The position numbers were made by a program, and so were the translations under genes. DNA of 64,000 nt from Lysobacter_L cavernae (lineage in GTDB: Bacteria; Pseudomonadota; Gammaproteobacteria; Xanthomonadales; Xanthomonadaceae): positions 1 through 64,000 of the forward strand of contig NZ_JBHRXK010000003.1 in assembly GCF_042648505.1 (NCBI RefSeq), read 5' to 3'. Positions 23,442 through 32,481 of the stretch are shown here, one piece after another. The first letter of the stretch is position 1. Each line of letters opens with the position of its first letter. Under the pieces are notes generated by a model. That model worked only from the letters and a program-made list of their open reading frames with translations, ran no database searches and had not been told where the DNA came from.

Positions 23442-25628
23442 ATGACCCCCGCCGAATCCGCGCTCAGCACCTATCCCGCGCCCGCCTATGACGATGCGGA
23501 CCTGCCGGATTATGTGCGCGAGCTGGAGCAGGCCGCCGATTACCTGCCGCCACCCCAGCACCAGCTGTTGCGTCGCGCCTGGGCGATCGGCGCCGCCGCC
23601 CATGCCGGGCAGACCCGCAAGTCCGGCGAGCCTTACATCACCCATCCGGTGGCGGTGGCCAAGGTGCTGGCCGAGCAGGGCCTGGACGTCGAGACGCTGA
23701 TCGCGGCGATCCTGCACGACACCATCGAGGACACCCCGCTCACCCGCGACGGCCTGGCCAGCGAGTTCGGCGAGACCGTGGCCGAGCTGGTCGACGGGGT
23801 CACCAAGCTCGACAAGCTGCAGTTCCGCGATCGCCAGGAAGCGGCGGCGGAGAGCTTCCGCAAGATGCTGCTGGCGATGTCGCGCGACCTGCGCGTGATC
23901 CTGATCAAGCTCGCCGACCGCCTGCACAACATGCGCACCCTCGGCGCGCAGAGCATGGAAGCGCGCGAGCGCATCGCCCGCGAGACCCTGGAAATCTACG
24001 CCCCGATCGCGCAGCGCCTGGGCATGAACCTGATCAAGGCCGAGTTGCAGGATCTGGGTTTCCGCGCGCTGCACCCGTGGCGGCACGCGGTGATCGAAAA
24101 GCGCATCCGCACCCAGCCGGTGGTGCGGCGCGAGTCGCTGGTGCAGATCGAGGCGCACCTGGCGCAGCGCCTGGCCAAGGAGAAGCTGGCGCACCGGCTG
24201 GTCAGCCGGGTCAAGTCGCCGTGGAGCATCTACACCAAGATGCGCGCCGAGCACAAAAGCTTTGCCCAGGTGATGGACGTGTTCGGCTTCCGCGTCGTCG
24301 TGCGCACGGTGCCGGACTGCTACCACGCGCTCGGCGTGGTCCACGCCGCCTACAAGCCGCTGGATTCGCGCTTCCGCGACTTCATCGCCATTCCCAAGGC
24401 CAACGGCTACCAGTCGCTGCACACGGTGCTGTTCGGCCCCTACGGTTCGCCGATCGAGGTGCAGATCCGCACCGAGGAGATGGACCTGATCGCCGAGCGC
24501 GGCATCGCCGCGCACTGGTCGTACAAGCACGGCGGCGAGGGCCCCAACAGCGCGCAGACCCGCGCCCACAGCTGGATCGCCAACCTGGTCGAGTCGCAAC
24601 GCGCGACCGGCTCGTCGCTGGAGTTCCTCGAGAACGTCAAGGTCGACCTGTTCCCGGACGAGGTCTACCTGTTCACGCCCAAGGGCGACATCCTGTCATT
24701 GCCGCGCAATTCCACCGCGCTCGATTTCGCCTACGCCGTGCACACCGGCGTCGGCAACCAGGCCGTGGCCGCGCGCGTCGACGGCAAGCTGGTGCCGTTG
24801 CGCACCAAGCTGGCCAGCGGCCAGCGCGTGGAGATCATCACCGCCAAGTCGTCGACGCCGAAGCCGCAGTGGCTGGAGTTCGTGGTGTCGGGCAAGGCGC
24901 GCACCTCGATCCGCCAGCAGCTCAAGCAGCTCGAGCACGAGGACGCGGTGCAGCTTGGCCATCGCATGCTCGACCGCGCGCTGGAAGCGCTCGGCATCTC
25001 GCTCGACCGGGTGCCGCCGGTGCGGCTGGAAGCCTACCTGGGCGAGCACCGCTACCCGCGCCTGGAAGCCTTGCTGGCCGACATCGCGCTCGGCAACCGC
25101 ATGCCGCAGCAGGTGGCGCTGGCACTGGCGCGCGAGGCGCCGGGCAAGCCGCAGCAGCGGCGCGCCACCGATCACCTGGTGCTGTCGCAGGAGAAGATCC
25201 TGATCACCGGCGCCGAGCGCGGCGTGATCAGCTTCGCCAACTGCTGCCTGCCGCTGCCGGGCGACGAGATCATGGGCTACCACACCACCGGCAAGGGCAT
25301 CGTGGTGCACCGGCTGGACTGCCCGAACGTCGCCGATTACCGCAAGTCGCCGGACCGCTGGGTGCCGATCGGCTGGGACCGCCAGGTGTCCGGTGATTTC
25401 GCCGCGGCGCTGCGCATCGAGGTCGACAACCGGCCCGGTTCGCTGGCGCAGGTCGCCGCCGCGATTGCCGAGGCCGAGTCCAACATCGATCGCGTCGAGT
25501 ACCTCGACCGCGACGCCAGCATCGCGGTGATGCGTTTCGCGATCGAGGTCAGCGACCGTCGTCACCTCGCCGACGTGATGCGACGCGTGCGCAGGCTCGC
25601 CGTCGTGCTCGGCGTGCAGCGGATGTGA
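23442..25628 (+). CDS. spoT: Bifunctional (p)ppGpp synthetase/hydrolase SpoT
   Basis: A 728-residue RelA/SpoT homologue controlling the stringent response. The HD hydrolase domain is intact: HAGQTRKSGEPYITHP near 54-69 and HDTIED at 92-97. The synthetase domain follows (about 240-355), with SPWSIYTKMRAEHKSF, DVFGFRVVV and NGYQSLHTVLFG. A TGS domain lies near 400-460 (DEVYLFTPKGDILSLP), then a helical and conserved-cysteine region (FANCCLPLPGDEIMGY near 600). An ACT domain closes the protein (RIEVDNRPGSLAQVA near 655). Intact HD residues identify SpoT rather than RelA. It is downstream of rpoZ as in E. coli. Confidence 0.97.
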   Translation: MTPAESALSTYPAPAYDDADLPDYVRELEQAADYLPPPQHQLLRRAWAIGAAAHAGQTRKSGEPYITHPVAVAKVLAEQGLDVETLIAAILHDTIEDTPLTRDGLASEFGETVAELVDGVTKLDKLQFRDRQEAAAESFRKMLLAMSRDLRVILIKLADRLHNMRTLGAQSMEARERIARETLEIYAPIAQRLGMNLIKAELQDLGFRALHPWRHAVIEKRIRTQPVVRRESLVQIEAHLAQRLAKEKLAHRLVSRVKSPWSIYTKMRAEHKSFAQVMDVFGFRVVVRTVPDCYHALGVVHAAYKPLDSRFRDFIAIPKANGYQSLHTVLFGPYGSPIEVQIRTEEMDLIAERGIAAHWSYKHGGEGPNSAQTRAHSWIANLVESQRATGSSLEFLENVKVDLFPDEVYLFTPKGDILSLPRNSTALDFAYAVHTGVGNQAVAARVDGKLVPLRTKLASGQRVEIITAKSSTPKPQWLEFVVSGKARTSIRQQLKQLEHEDAVQLGHRMLDRALEALGISLDRVPPVRLEAYLGEHRYPRLEALLADIALGNRMPQQVALALAREAPGKPQQRRATDHLVLSQEKILITGAERGVISFANCCLPLPGDEIMGYHTTGKGIVVHRLDCPNVADYRKSPDRWVPIGWDRQVSGDFAAALRIEVDNRPGSLAQVAAAIAEAESNIDRVEYLDRDASIAVMRFAIEVSDRRHLADVMRRVRRLAVVLGVQRM

Positions 25629-25725
25629 GGGGCCGGGAATCGGCAACAGAACAGGCAATCGTAGGAGCAAGGCGTTGTTGCCTTTACGATTCTCCACTCC
25701 CGATTCCCCATTTACGGATTCAAGC

Positions 25726-26109
25726 ATGTCCCGTCATGTCATCCACACCGACAAAGCCCCGGCCGCGATCGGCCCGTACTCGCAGGCCGTGCGGGCCGGC
25801 GACACCGTCTACCTGTCCGGCCAGATCCCGCTCGACCCGGGCACCGGCCTGCTGGTCGAGGGCGACATCGGTGCGCAGGCGCGGCGCGCCTTCGACAACC
25901 TCAAGGCGGTGTGCGAGGCCGGCGGCGGCTCGCTCGACGACATCGTTCGTCTCGGCCTGTACCTGACCGACCTGGGCGACTTCGCCGCGGTCAATGCGGT
26001 GATGGGCGAGTACTTCCAGGCGCCGTACCCGGCGCGCTCGACCATCGAAGTGGCTGGCCTGCCGCGCGGGGCCGGGTTCGAGGTCGATGCGGTGATGGTG
26101 CTGGGGTGA
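25726..26109 (+). CDS. ridA: RidA-family enamine/imine deaminase
   Basis: A 127-residue YjgF/YER057c/UK114 family protein. It hydrolyses reactive 2-aminoacrylate-type enamines released by PLP enzymes. The conserved arginine that binds the substrate carboxylate lies in PARSTIEVAGLPRGA near residue 103, and the N-terminal AIGPYSQAV and YLSGQIPLDP segments are typical. The ATG at 25726 starts the canonical sequence; upstream open codons are in an intergenic repeat-like stretch. It follows spoT by 97 bases. In E. coli the gene after spoT is trmH and then recG; here ridA takes that place and recG lies 6.4 kb further on. Confidence 0.95.
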   Translation: MSRHVIHTDKAPAAIGPYSQAVRAGDTVYLSGQIPLDPGTGLLVEGDIGAQARRAFDNLKAVCEAGGGSLDDIVRLGLYLTDLGDFAAVNAVMGEYFQAPYPARSTIEVAGLPRGAGFEVDAVMVLG

Positions 26110-26145
26110 TTGCGGGCTGTGCCTGAAGGTAACTCTGCTTTTGCT

Positions 26146-26173
26146 CGTCATCCCCGCCTTCGCGGGGATGACG
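26146..26173. repeat. REP-like palindrome, possible bidirectional terminator
   Basis: CGTCATCCCCG and CGGGGATGACG style arms form a perfect hairpin around CCTTCG between the convergent ridA and AraC-type genes. It is a solo copy of the arm type seen in the MITE-like element at 12404-12533, with CCCC in place of TCCC. It marks one edge of the accessory block that reaches recG. Confidence 0.7.
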
Positions 26174-26218
26174 GCAATTATTCAGACCTTCCCTAAGGGG
26201 TGAAAGCCGCGTTCGTTT

Positions 26219-27256
26219 TTAGCCGTGCGGCCGCATCGCGCGCGGTGCGACTCCGGTCCAGCGCTTGAATGCGCGGCGGAACTCGCGCGCGTCGCGGAAG
26301 CCGACCGCCGCCCCGACGCGGGCGATGCTCAGGCGCTGGTCGCTCAGCAAGGCACGCGCCGACTCGCTGCGCACGCGGTCGTGGATATCGGAGAAGCTGG
26401 TCTGCGCGGCCTGCAGCTGGCGGCGCAGGGTGCGCTCGGTGAGGTGCAGCTCGGCGGCAATGTCGACCAGGCGCGGGTTGTCGGCCAGGCGCAGGCGCAG
26501 CAGGCGCTCGACCACGGCCACGATCTCGCTTTTCGGCTGCCCGGCCGGCATCTGCTCGTCGCACAGGGCCAGGATCTGCTGCGCGCTGGCGGCGTTGTAG
26601 GCCGGCATCGTCGCCTGCAGCCACGCACGGTCGATCACGACCCGGTTGCGGGCCTGGCCGAAGCGCACCTCGCAATCGAACACCGCGGCGTAGTCGGCGG
26701 CGTAGTCCGGCGCCGGGTAGGCCAGCTCGGCCCAGCGTGGGCGGAAGCCAGGCCCAAGCAGGCCCCGGCACAGCATCAGCGAGCTGGCGAACAGTTCCTC
26801 ACACAGGAACGGTTCGATTTCCGGGTCGGCGCTGCGCATGCGTGCAATGACGCCGACCCCGTCGGCGGCGTCCTCGTCGAGGGCCAACTCCATCATCGCC
26901 CCGGTGATCGGGGCATAGCGCACGCCGATGCGCAGCGCCTCGACGAAGCCCGGCGCGGTCATCATCGCCAGGCCGAGCAGGCCGAAGTGACCGATGTTCT
27001 GGCGCTCGCCCAGCACCAGGCCGTGGCCGCAGCCGGGCAGGCCGCGCAGCGCGCGGCGGATGATCTGGCCGGCCTGGCGGTAGGACAGGTAGGTCGGAGT
27101 TTCGCCGTCGAATTGCGCCGGCCCCAGGCGCAGGCCGGCGAACCAGCCGTCGCAGGGCGCGCTCAGTTCAGCGGCCCGCGCCACCAGTCCGGCGACGATC
27201 CCGCTTTTGATGTTGGCGATGGAAAAACGCGGGTCGTCGCTGTCAATGCCCTGCAT
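26219..27256 (-). CDS. AraC-family transcriptional regulator
   Basis: A 345-residue regulator. The N-terminal 220 residues correspond to the Arabinose_bd-type ligand domain found in OruR/ArgR-like AraC proteins (LSYRQAGQIIRRALRGLPGCG, then GLLGLAMMTAPGFVEALRIG). The C-terminal 100 residues carry two helix-turn-helix motifs: LVDIAAELHLTERTLRRQLQ, and IARVGAAVGFRDAREFRRAF followed by WTGVAP. Such regulators usually activate adjacent catabolic or uptake genes. It is divergent from the beta-helix/cytochrome/TonB-receptor operon across 187 bases, so that operon is its probable target. The ligand is unknown. Confidence 0.9.
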   Translation of the reverse strand: MQGIDSDDPRFSIANIKSGIVAGLVARAAELSAPCDGWFAGLRLGPAQFDGETPTYLSYRQAGQIIRRALRGLPGCGHGLVLGERQNIGHFGLLGLAMMTAPGFVEALRIGVRYAPITGAMMELALDEDAADGVGVIARMRSADPEIEPFLCEELFASSLMLCRGLLGPGFRPRWAELAYPAPDYAADYAAVFDCEVRFGQARNRVVIDRAWLQATMPAYNAASAQQILALCDEQMPAGQPKSEIVAVVERLLRLRLADNPRLVDIAAELHLTERTLRRQLQAAQTSFSDIHDRVRSESARALLSDQRLSIARVGAAVGFRDAREFRRAFKRWTGVAPRAMRPHG

Positions 27257-27443
27257 ACGCTGCCGTAGCTTGTCCGGTTTGCCCCCCAGAGTATGCCGGC
27301 TTTGCCCTCCACCGGAGTCATCGCGCCGTCACAGACTGGCGGCAGGGGTCGAGGGGTGCAGCACGGGCGCGCAAGGCGCGGCCGGCGGCACCGCTTGGCG
27401 GGGGAGGCGCGACCTTGCGCCGGCCAGAACAGGACGGAGTCGG

Positions 27444-28691
27444 ATGAAGCGGATCATTCTCGGTGTGGCAATCACGGTGGCCGTGTCGGCGTGCCAGCAG
27501 CAGAGCAGTGCGCCGGCCCCGGCCGCGGATGGCAACTACCAGAAGGTACTGATCGAGCGCCTGCTCGACGCCAAGCCCGGCGACGTGATCGAGATCCCGG
27601 CCGGGCGCTTCGCCTTTGACCGCAGTCTCACCCTGCGCGTGGACGGCGTGACCATCCGCGGCGCCGGCATGGACAAGACCGTGCTCAGCTTCAAGGGGCA
27701 GAAAGCCGGTGCCGAAGGGCTGCTGGTCAACGCCGGCAACTTCACCCTCGAGAACCTCGCCATCGAGGACAGCAAGGGCGATGGCCTCAAGGTCAACGAG
27801 GGCGACAACATCACCATCCGCGGCGTGCGCGTGGAATGGACCGGCGGACCCAAGACGACCAACGGCGCCTACGGCATCTACCCGGTGCAGACCACCAACG
27901 TGCTGATCGAGGACTCGGTGGCGATCGGCGCCTCCGACGCCGGCATCTACGTCGGTCAGTCGAAGAACGTGGTGGTGCGTCGCAACCGCGCCGAACGCAA
28001 CGTCGCCGGCATCGAGATCGAGAACACCGTCAGCGCCGACGTCTACGACAACATCGCCACCGACAACACCGGCGGCATCCTCGTGTTCAACATGCCCAAC
28101 CTGCCGCAGCCGGGCCACAGCACCCGCATCTACCGCAACAAGGTGGTCGCCAACAACACCGACAACTTCGCCGCCAAGGGCGCGGCGGTGGCGAGCGTCC
28201 CGGCCGGTTCGGGAGTGGTGATCAACTCCAACGACAAGGTCGAGATCTTCGACAACGACATCGCCGACAACCAGACCGCCAATGTCATCGTGTCCAGCTA
28301 CTGGTCGACCGGTTACATGAACAAGTACGGCGTGGCCAAGAGCTACGACCCGTACCCGGAGGAGATCTATATCCACGGCAACCGCTTCAGCGGCGGTGGC
28401 GACTCGCCCGACGGGCTAGATTTCAAGGCATTGAAGGTGGCGATGTTCGGCCTCAACGGCCGCCTGCCCGATGTGCTGTGGGACGGCTACGTCAATGCCA
28501 AGCGAGCCGGCGGCCCGCAGGTCTGCATCGACAACGGCGCGGCCACCACGCTCAACGCCGACGGCCCGAACAAGTACAAGAGCCCGAGCCTGGTCACCGA
28601 CGCGGTGCGCTGCCAACTGCAGCCGCTGCCGGTGGTGAGCCTGCCTGGCGACAGCGCGGCGACCGCCGTGAAGGCGGCACCGGCGGCATGA
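27444..28691 (+). CDS. Parallel beta-helix repeat lipoprotein (TIGR03805-type)
   Basis: A 415-residue predicted lipoprotein: MKRIILGVAITVAVSAC is a type II signal with the acylated cysteine at residue 17. The mature part is a right-handed parallel beta-helix with repeated N-x-V/I-x-I-x-x/N-x segments, for example FTLENLAIEDSKGDGLKV, ITIRGVRVEWTG, VLIEDSVAIGASDAGIYV and VVVRRNRAERNVAGIEI. This fold is seen in pectate lyases and alginate epimerases, but no catalytic Asp/Arg cluster was recognised, so substrate binding or scaffold roles are equally possible. It matches a family that, as I recall, is nearly always paired with the SO2930-type cytochrome encoded next. The next gene overlaps its stop (ATGA). 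The function is not established. Confidence 0.85.
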   Translation: MKRIILGVAITVAVSACQQQSSAPAPAADGNYQKVLIERLLDAKPGDVIEIPAGRFAFDRSLTLRVDGVTIRGAGMDKTVLSFKGQKAGAEGLLVNAGNFTLENLAIEDSKGDGLKVNEGDNITIRGVRVEWTGGPKTTNGAYGIYPVQTTNVLIEDSVAIGASDAGIYVGQSKNVVVRRNRAERNVAGIEIENTVSADVYDNIATDNTGGILVFNMPNLPQPGHSTRIYRNKVVANNTDNFAAKGAAVASVPAGSGVVINSNDKVEIFDNDIADNQTANVIVSSYWSTGYMNKYGVAKSYDPYPEEIYIHGNRFSGGGDSPDGLDFKALKVAMFGLNGRLPDVLWDGYVNAKRAGGPQVCIDNGAATTLNADGPNKYKSPSLVTDAVRCQLQPLPVVSLPGDSAATAVKAAPAA

Positions 28692-29884
28692 AGTACGGGT
28701 ATGTGATGGCGGCCGTGCTGGCCGCGTTGTCGATGGTGGGGTGCAAGCGTTCGGCCGAGCCGGTGAGCTTCCATGCGCAGGGCCAGCCGGCGAAGTTGAG
28801 CGACTGGCACGTGTTCAATGTCGAGGATGGCCACCTGCGCTGGAACGACGGCGTCGAGCCGTACGCGCTCAACACCGCGCTGTTCAGCGATTACGCGCAC
28901 AAGCTGCGCACGATCTGGATGCCGCCGGGGACGAAAGCGACCTACCAGGCAGAGGCGGCGCTCGACTTCCCGGTCGGCACCATCATCAGCAAGACCTTCT
29001 ACTACCCGCGCGCCAGTGGTGGCGCCGGCGCGGTGCTGCGCGTGGCCGAGCGCGTCGGCGAAAGCCGCGATGGCCTCGACCTGAAGGACGTCCGCCTGAT
29101 CGAAACGCGCCTGCTGGTGCGCCGCGAGAGCGGTTGGGTCGCGCTGCCGTACGTGTGGAACGCGCAGCAGACCGAGGCCGAACTGGCGCGCGCCGGCGAC
29201 ACGGTGTCGCTGGAGATGCACCTGCCCGAGGGTGGCGAGCCGCAGCGCTTCACCTACCTGGTGCCGGACGAGAACCAGTGCGCCGGCTGCCATGCGACCA
29301 ACAACACCACGCGTGAATTGCAGCCGATCGGGCCGAAGGCGCGTCACCTCAATCGCGATGATCCTTGGCATCCGGGTGAAGGGCATGCCGGCGAAAACCA
29401 GCTCGCGCGGATGGCCCGGCTCGGCCGCCTCGAAGGCCTGCCGGCCGCCGACATACCGCGCAACGCACGTTTCGACGACGCCCGCGCCAAGCTCGAAGAC
29501 CGCGCCCGCGCCTACCTCGACGTCAACTGCGGCCACTGCCACAACCCGAAGGGGCCGGCCGACACCTCCGGCCTGTGGCTCGATGCCGCCACCGACGAGC
29601 CGCGCCGGCTCGGCCTGTGCAAGCCGCCGGTCGCGGCCGGGCAGGGCACCGGTGATCACCTGTTCGACATCGTGCCGGGCCAGCCCGATGCCTCGATCCT
29701 GGTCTACCGCATGGACAGCCTCGATCCGGGCGCGATGATGCCCGAGCTCGGCCGCAGCACCGTGCACGAAGAAGGCGTGGCCGTGATCCGCGACTGGATC
29801 AAGGCCTGGCTGGGCAGTTGCAGCAGCGAGGGCGAGCCGAGCGAAAGCGCGCCCGCCGAAAATGCGCAAGTAGCGATGAAGTGA
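28688..29884 (+). CDS. SO2930-family di-haem c-type cytochrome
   Basis: A 398-residue exported protein with two covalent haem motifs, CAGCH near residue 198 and CGHCH near 281. A late Met-Met-Pro (GAMMPELGRSTVHEEG near 347) could supply an axial methionine. The N-terminus is a signal of the lipoprotein type (ALSMVGC). The N-terminal 190 residues are not cytochrome-like: they contain WNDGVEPYALNTALFSDYAHKL and KTFYYPR, typical of the SO2930/HNE_0200 family. Translation is coupled to the beta-helix lipoprotein by an ATGA overlap. It is predicted to carry electrons at the outer side of the cell or in the periplasm; donor and acceptor are unknown. Confidence 0.88.
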   Translation: MKYGYVMAAVLAALSMVGCKRSAEPVSFHAQGQPAKLSDWHVFNVEDGHLRWNDGVEPYALNTALFSDYAHKLRTIWMPPGTKATYQAEAALDFPVGTIISKTFYYPRASGGAGAVLRVAERVGESRDGLDLKDVRLIETRLLVRRESGWVALPYVWNAQQTEAELARAGDTVSLEMHLPEGGEPQRFTYLVPDENQCAGCHATNNTTRELQPIGPKARHLNRDDPWHPGEGHAGENQLARMARLGRLEGLPAADIPRNARFDDARAKLEDRARAYLDVNCGHCHNPKGPADTSGLWLDAATDEPRRLGLCKPPVAAGQGTGDHLFDIVPGQPDASILVYRMDSLDPGAMMPELGRSTVHEEGVAVIRDWIKAWLGSCSSEGEPSESAPAENAQVAMK

Positions 29885-29960
29885 GAGCAGTGCATCCGCA
29901 CCGGTGACATCGTCGGTGCTCAACAACAAGAACAAGTCATTGGGAGAGGGGAGTTTCCGA

Positions 29961-32402
29961 ATGTCACCACGTAAAAACAGGCTCGCTATCTGTCTTGCTC
30001 AGGCCCTGTCAGGTTGCCTGGTCCTCACCGCTGCCACAGCGCAGGCTCGCGCCCAGGAGGTGGCCACCGCAGCCCCGGCCGCGAGTGCCGCCGTCGACGC
30101 CAAGCAGCTCGACACCATCACCGTTACCGCACAGAGCCGTGAGCAGGAACTTCAGGACGTTCCGATCGCGCTGCAGGTGGTGACCGAGGAACTGATCGAC
30201 GACGTCGCAGCCGAGGACTTGAGTGACATCGACAACTTCGTGCCGGGCCTGGTGATCCACAGCCAGCAGCCGACCCAGCCCAGCTTCCAGTTGCGCGGCA
30301 TCCAGACCGACGACTTCGGCATCGGCACCGATCCGGCCGTGGGCGTCTACGTCGACGGCGTCTATGCCGGGCGCGGCGGCGGCGTGCTGCTGCCGTTCAC
30401 CGACGTGCAGCGCATCGAGGTGCTGAAGGGGCCGCAGGGCACCCTGTTCGGCCGCAACACCGCCGCCGGCGCCATCTCCATCGTCACCAACCGCCCCGGC
30501 AACGAGACCGAGGCGCGCGGCAAGCTGCGTTTGGGCAACTACGGCAAGCAGTATTTCGAGGGCATGGCCAACGTGCCGGTGAGCGACCGCGCCGCGTTCC
30601 GCATCAACGGCGTGTTCAACCACAGCGACGGCTGGATCAAGGACGCCGTCACCGGCGAGGATCTCAACCCCGAGAACAACTGGGCCACGCGCCTGGGGTT
30701 CCGCACCGAACTGGGCGAGAACACCAGTGCCTGGATCAGCTGGGACCACGAAAGCCTCGACCAGAAGGGCCAGGCCACCACCGGCATTGTGCCGTTGCCG
30801 CCCGCGCCGGGCCTGCCGCCGTTTCCGGTGGACGAGACCGCGTACCTCGATCCGCGCGAAGTCCCGACCGCGGTCGATGCCGTGGGCAACGCGGAAACGC
30901 GCACCTTCGACGGCGTCACCCTGATCGTCGACCACGCCACCACGTGGGGCAACCTCACCTCCACCACCGCCTGGCACAAGTACGACTCGCTCAACCGCGT
31001 CGAGGAGGATGGCACCAACCGCTCCTACCTCTACATCGACACCGCAAACACCGAGCACAACGAGAACTTCTACCAGGAGTTCAAGTTCAGTGGCAGCACT
31101 GACCGACTCGACTGGGTGGCCGGCGCCAGCTACTTCCAGGAGGACGCCGACCAGACCAGCGAGGTCAACTTGCTGACCGATTCGGTGGACACGATGCTGG
31201 GCAACACCGGCCTGGGGCCCCCGGGCGGACTGTTCGGCCCGATCAGCGACCTCGCCAACCAGTTCGGCATCCCGGTCAACCTGCACGATCTGCCGTGGAA
31301 CGAGAAGTTCGTCAACACCCTCGACACCAAGGCCTACGCCGCGTTCGGCGACGTGATCTGGCACGCCAACGACAAGCTCAACCTCACCTTCGGCCTGCGC
31401 TACACCCGCGACGAGAAGGACTTCACCTGGTTCAACGACCACCGCAGCGCGCCGGCGCTGGACGCGCAGCTCGACATGCTCGACGCGGTCGGCTTCTTCG
31501 ATGCGATCGGCATGAGCAAGGACATGTTCATCTTCGACGTCGCCTTCATCGATGTGCCGGCGATGCTGAACAAGGGCGTGCTCAACCGCGACAAGAAGTC
31601 GTGGGACGACTGGAGCCCGCGCTTCGTCGCCGACTACCACTTCAACGACCACACCATGGGCTACGCCTCGCTGGCCAAGGGTTACAAGGCCGGCGGTTTC
31701 AACGCCCTGCAGATCGACAGCGAGTTCGACAACGAGGATGTCTGGAACTTCGAGACGGGCCTCAAGCAGACCCTGGCGGACTATCGTCTGCAGTACGGCG
31801 TGTCCGCGTACTACTACGCCTACGACAACCGCCAGTCGATCCGGCTGGACACGACGCCGGACATCCCGCGCTATGTGGTCGACACCTCGGACCTGGAAGC
31901 CTGGGGTGTGGATTTCGACACGCGCTGGCAAGCCACGGACGGACTCGGCCTGACCTTCAACGCCGCCTACATCGACTCGACCTACAAGGACTACGTCACG
32001 CCCGAGGGGATCGACGTCAGCGGCCAGGCCACCGGCATCCCGTACTGGTCGGCCGCGGTTGGCATCGACTACCGCTGGTACCTGGACAACGCCGGCGACG
32101 TGCGCTTCGCGCTGTGGCATTCCTACCGCGGCAAGACCCGCTGCAGTGACGAATCGCAGTCGCAGGGCACTTGCGGCGTCAGCCCGGCGCTGGACCTGGG
32201 CGAGGAACGCAACCTCACCGACGCGCGCATCGCCTGGAACGCGCCCGGCGGAAACTGGAGCGTGGCCGTGTACGGCAAGAACCTGCTCGACAACCAGTAC
32301 GTCAGCGGCCTGGGCACCTACGGCAAGACCGTGCTCGGCACCGTCGGCGCGCGCGTGACCGAGCCGCGCACCTACGGGCTGGAGCTCGGCGTCAAGTACT
32401 GA
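29961..32402 (+). CDS. TonB-dependent outer-membrane receptor
   Basis: An 813-residue outer-membrane active transporter. The signal peptide ends near ARAQ (residue 31). The TonB box DTITVTA lies near 50, followed by a plug domain (DVPIALQVVTEELI, then DVQRIEVLKGPQGTLFGRNT). The beta-barrel ends with the terminal strand YGLELGVKY. The chosen ATG (29961) has GAGGGGAG upstream and starts the signal peptide. Two loop-like insertions are unusually hydrophobic: about residues 418-445, rich in Gly-Pro-Leu, and about 505-545, rich in Met/Phe/Ile. This may suit an apolar ligand, but that is a guess. No siderophore genes are nearby. A strong terminator follows, so this gene closes the accessory operon. 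Confidence 0.93.
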   Translation: MSPRKNRLAICLAQALSGCLVLTAATAQARAQEVATAAPAASAAVDAKQLDTITVTAQSREQELQDVPIALQVVTEELIDDVAAEDLSDIDNFVPGLVIHSQQPTQPSFQLRGIQTDDFGIGTDPAVGVYVDGVYAGRGGGVLLPFTDVQRIEVLKGPQGTLFGRNTAAGAISIVTNRPGNETEARGKLRLGNYGKQYFEGMANVPVSDRAAFRINGVFNHSDGWIKDAVTGEDLNPENNWATRLGFRTELGENTSAWISWDHESLDQKGQATTGIVPLPPAPGLPPFPVDETAYLDPREVPTAVDAVGNAETRTFDGVTLIVDHATTWGNLTSTTAWHKYDSLNRVEEDGTNRSYLYIDTANTEHNENFYQEFKFSGSTDRLDWVAGASYFQEDADQTSEVNLLTDSVDTMLGNTGLGPPGGLFGPISDLANQFGIPVNLHDLPWNEKFVNTLDTKAYAAFGDVIWHANDKLNLTFGLRYTRDEKDFTWFNDHRSAPALDAQLDMLDAVGFFDAIGMSKDMFIFDVAFIDVPAMLNKGVLNRDKKSWDDWSPRFVADYHFNDHTMGYASLAKGYKAGGFNALQIDSEFDNEDVWNFETGLKQTLADYRLQYGVSAYYYAYDNRQSIRLDTTPDIPRYVVDTSDLEAWGVDFDTRWQATDGLGLTFNAAYIDSTYKDYVTPEGIDVSGQATGIPYWSAAVGIDYRWYLDNAGDVRFALWHSYRGKTRCSDESQSQGTCGVSPALDLGEERNLTDARIAWNAPGGNWSVAVYGKNLLDNQYVSGLGTYGKTVLGTVGARVTEPRTYGLELGVKY

Positions 32403-32424
32403 CGCGGCATTCGGAAAGCCCTGA

Positions 32425-32455
32425 CCCCGGCGCCACCGCGCCGGGGTTTTGGTTT
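32425..32455 (+). terminator. Intrinsic terminator after the TonB receptor
   Basis: CCCCGGCGC and GCGCCGGGG form a perfect nine-base-pair stem with a CACC loop, followed by TTTTGGTTT. It separates the accessory operon from recG. Confidence 0.8.
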
Positions 32456-32481
32456 GCGCGCGATCCCGGCATGCTGTGCCG

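Noticed and set aside
20967..24599. A 1210-codon open frame on the minus strand
   Set aside because: Antisense to yicC, gmk, rpoZ and spoT. Only its first-strand end matches rph by frame-shift overlap. No recognisable domain.
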